Source of the DNA: Thiobacillus sp. UBA2597
GTDB lineage: Bacteria; Pseudomonadota; Gammaproteobacteria; Burkholderiales; Thiobacillaceae
Assembly: GCA_002339725.1 (NCBI GenBank)
Contig: DDKN01000020.1
Coordinates: 1 to 7,908, forward strand
DNA length: 7,908 nt
Direction: 5' to 3'
The notes beneath the pieces were generated by a model. It saw only the letters and a list, made by a program, of their open reading frames with translations, did not search any database and had not been told where the DNA came from. The position numbers and the translations under genes are program-made. This document shows, in pieces, positions 6,725 to 7,908 of this stretch. Within the stretch, counting starts at the first letter, position 1, and each line of letters opens with the position of its first letter.

Positions 6725-7273
6725 CAGGCGCCAGCGGGCGAGTTCGCGATAACCCGCCCCTTCTGAATCCAGCTTCGATTCGACCAAGACGAAGTCCCGT
6801 GCCGCCCAGACGATGGGCGTCAGCACGGGGCTGTTTTTTTTGCAGTCGGCCTGGCGCAGCAGGGTGATATGCGGCTTGTAGGGCCGGCGGTCGAAGCGTA
6901 TGTCGGCCAGGCCGACCCGAGTCTCCAGGGCATTGACCAGATCGAACAGCGCCGCCGGCGGCTGGCTCGCGCTGAGGAAGGCGATGCGGTTGTGGCGCCA
7001 GCAACCGGCCCGGTCGAACACCACGTCGAAGGACGGCACCCGGATGCCGTCAGCAGCCGCCTGCAGCTCGGGCAGGCGCCCGCGTTCCAGGCTACCCACG
7101 AACAACAGCGTCAGGTGCACCGTCTCCGGCTTCATCCGGCGGCCGCCATGGGCCTGATGCAGCAGGCCCGAGGCCCGGTGCAATTGCTCTCTCAAGGCCG
7201 CGTCGGGCCAGAGCGCGAAGAAGACCCGCGCGGTTTGCCTGGCCGCGTCGTTCAGGCCCTGCTCAGCAGGCAT
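6674..7273 (-). CDS. thpR: RNA 2',3'-cyclic phosphodiesterase (2H family, LigT-like)
   Basis: Opens 2',3'-cyclic phosphates on RNA ends, and in vitro homologues join tRNA half molecules by a 2'-5' bond. The 199-residue protein carries both catalytic motifs of the 2H superfamily, HLTL (53-56) and HITL (135-138), and the typical RVFFALWPD start of the fold at 16-24. The family usually ends just after the YRELARWRLS-type strand; here 15 further residues (185-199) follow, encoded antisense to the end of the host-attachment gene. At the N-terminus 15 residues precede the fold. The ATG at 7273 is supported by GGAGG 4 nt upstream and lies 22 bp inside ispF. The gene contains a hairpin plus A8 tract (6796-6841) that is the terminator of the opposite gene. 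Confidence 0.93.
   Translation of the reverse strand: MPAEQGLNDAARQTARVFFALWPDAALREQLHRASGLLHQAHGGRRMKPETVHLTLLFVGSLERGRLPELQAAADGIRVPSFDVVFDRAGCWRHNRIAFLSASQPPAALFDLVNALETRVGLADIRFDRRPYKPHITLLRQADCKKNSPVLTPIVWAARDFVLVESKLDSEGAGYRELARWRLSEIDDAFEMTGQFLDR
6796..6841 (+). terminator. Intrinsic terminator of the host-attachment gene, inside thpR
   Basis: On the plus strand CCCGTGC (6796-6802) pairs with GCACGGG (6823-6829), and CGCCCA (6803-6808) pairs with TGGGCG (6814-6819), leaving a TCA bulge and a GACGA loop. Four bases (GCTG) then precede eight T (6834-6841). This is a 13-bp GC-rich stem with a T-run, 72 bp after the plus-strand stop. All of it is coding sequence of thpR on the other strand. 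The 4-nt gap before the T-run is longer than ideal and may lower efficiency. Confidence 0.75.
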
Positions 7274-7731
7274 ACCGCCTCCACGGCGATGCCCTCGCCG
7301 CGCCCGGTGAAGCCCAGCTTTTCCGTGGTGGTCGCCTTCACATTCACGGCCGCGGCGGCCACATTGAGATCGCTCGCAATATGGGCCTGCATGGCCGGGA
7401 TGTGCGGTGCCATCTTCGGTGCCTGGGCGATGATGGTGGCGTCGACGTTGCCCACGCGCCAGCCGCCCGCGTTCACCAGGGCGACCACGTGGCGCAGCAG
7501 CTTGCGGCTGTCGATGCCCTGGTATTGCGGGTCGCTGTCGGGGAAGTGCCGGCCGATGTCGCCCAGGCCGGCAGCGCCCAGAAGCGCATCGCAGATGGCA
7601 TGCAGGAGCACGTCGGCATCGGAATGGCCGGCCAGGCCCTTGTCATAAGGAATCTCCACCCCGCCGATGATGAGCTTGCGCCCGGCGGCGAAGGCATGCA
7701 CGTCGAAACCGTGTCCGATGCGCCAATCCAT
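7252..7731 (-). CDS. ispF: 2-C-methyl-D-erythritol 2,4-cyclodiphosphate synthase
   Basis: Fifth step of the MEP (non-mevalonate) pathway: cyclises CDP-methylerythritol 2-phosphate and releases CMP; a homotrimer with a zinc ion in each active site. The 159 residues are full length. The zinc ligands are visible in GFDVH (Asp10, His12) and in the GHSDADVLLH segment (His36, Ser37, His44), and the signature TTTEKLGFTGRGEGIA is near the C-terminus. The start ATG at 7731 lies only 3 bp after the stop of the upstream acetyltransferase gene, whose last codons supply GGAG for ispF. The 3' end overlaps the thpR start by 22 bp, so these genes are probably one operon. ispD, often the direct neighbour, is not adjacent here. 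Confidence 0.97.
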   Translation of the reverse strand: MDWRIGHGFDVHAFAAGRKLIIGGVEIPYDKGLAGHSDADVLLHAICDALLGAAGLGDIGRHFPDSDPQYQGIDSRKLLRHVVALVNAGGWRVGNVDATIIAQAPKMAPHIPAMQAHIASDLNVAAAAVNVKATTTEKLGFTGRGEGIAVEAVCLLSRA

Positions 7732-7734
7732 TGT

Positions 7735-7908
7735 CTACTCCGTCAAAGCCAAAAACATCGCGCGGTGGGGAATACCCGCCTCGTCGAATTCCGGCCCATG
7801 GGCAACGAAACCCTGGCGGGCATAAAAGCCCAGGGCATGGGTCTGCGCATGCAGTTCAACCCGGGCCAACCCCTTCTGGCGCGCCCGGGCCAGGGCCGCC
7901 TGCAGCAG
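7735..7908 (-). CDS. GNAT N-acetyltransferase, C-terminal part (partial)
   Basis: The last 57 codons and a TAG stop of a gene that begins outside the window; the frame is open to the window edge. The translation includes ARQKGLARVELHAQ, then HALGFYARQGF and EFDEAGIPHRAMFL. This is the end of the GNAT acetyl-CoA-binding fold: the GFY..GF motif is typical, and the EF.E.GIPH..M ending is common in ElaA-like and related acetyltransferases. The substrate cannot be told. It stops 3 bp before ispF on the same strand and is probably cotranscribed with it. Confidence 0.88.
   Translation of the reverse strand: MLQAALARARQKGLARVELHAQTHALGFYARQGFVAHGPEFDEAGIPHRAMFLALTE

Overview
This window is a compact, GC-rich piece of bacterial chromosome. 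It is most likely from a betaproteobacterium, perhaps close to Thiobacillus, Rhodocyclales or similar groups. That placement is inferred from protein style, high G+C, and the conserved divergent arrangement of smpB against ratA and rnfH; no rRNA or other marker is present. All genes look housekeeping. No transposase, phage gene, CRISPR array, tRNA or rRNA was seen.

Layout. (1) Positions 1-3093, minus strand: guaB then guaA, the two steps from IMP to GMP, separated by a 69-bp gap filled with a GTCAGC-type hairpin repeat. A likely guaB promoter with a GC-rich discriminator sits at about 3120. (2) Positions 3277-3612, plus strand: a small Ala/Lys-rich lipoprotein, possibly of the SoxXA-binding (SoxK) type, with its own promoter and a clear rho-independent terminator at 3634-3661. 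(3) Positions 3670-4445, minus strand: ratA and rnfH overlapping by ATGA, diverging from smpB. (4) Positions 4532-6206, plus strand: smpB, a 50-codon small ORF, and mnmH (selU), linked by overlapping stop and start codons. (5) Positions 6284-6724, plus strand: a host-attachment-family protein. (6) Positions 6674-7908, minus strand: a partial GNAT acetyltransferase, ispF and thpR, tightly packed, with thpR running 51 bp into the 3' end of the convergent gene.

The most unusual part is 4910-5127. The last 23 codons of smpB, including the stop, occur twice as a diverged direct repeat of 69 bp (52/69 identical by hand count). A palindromic REP-like unit lies between the copies. The second copy is in another frame relative to smpB, but it is the end of an open 50-codon ORF with a good ribosome-binding site and an ATGA overlap with smpB. 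Its stop overlaps the mnmH start (TGATG). The second copy looks more like a canonical SmpB tail than the one smpB now uses, which suggests that the smpB 3' end was replaced or duplicated and the old tail kept as a coupling peptide or micro-protein.

A second notable point is at 6796-6841. A strong hairpin followed by eight T reads as the terminator of the plus-strand gene, but it lies wholly inside the thpR coding sequence. On the thpR strand the same bases form an A AAA AAC slippery site followed by the hairpin. Functionally the window mixes nucleotide synthesis (guaBA), isoprenoid synthesis (ispF), and translation or RNA quality control (smpB, mnmH, thpR, possibly ratA).
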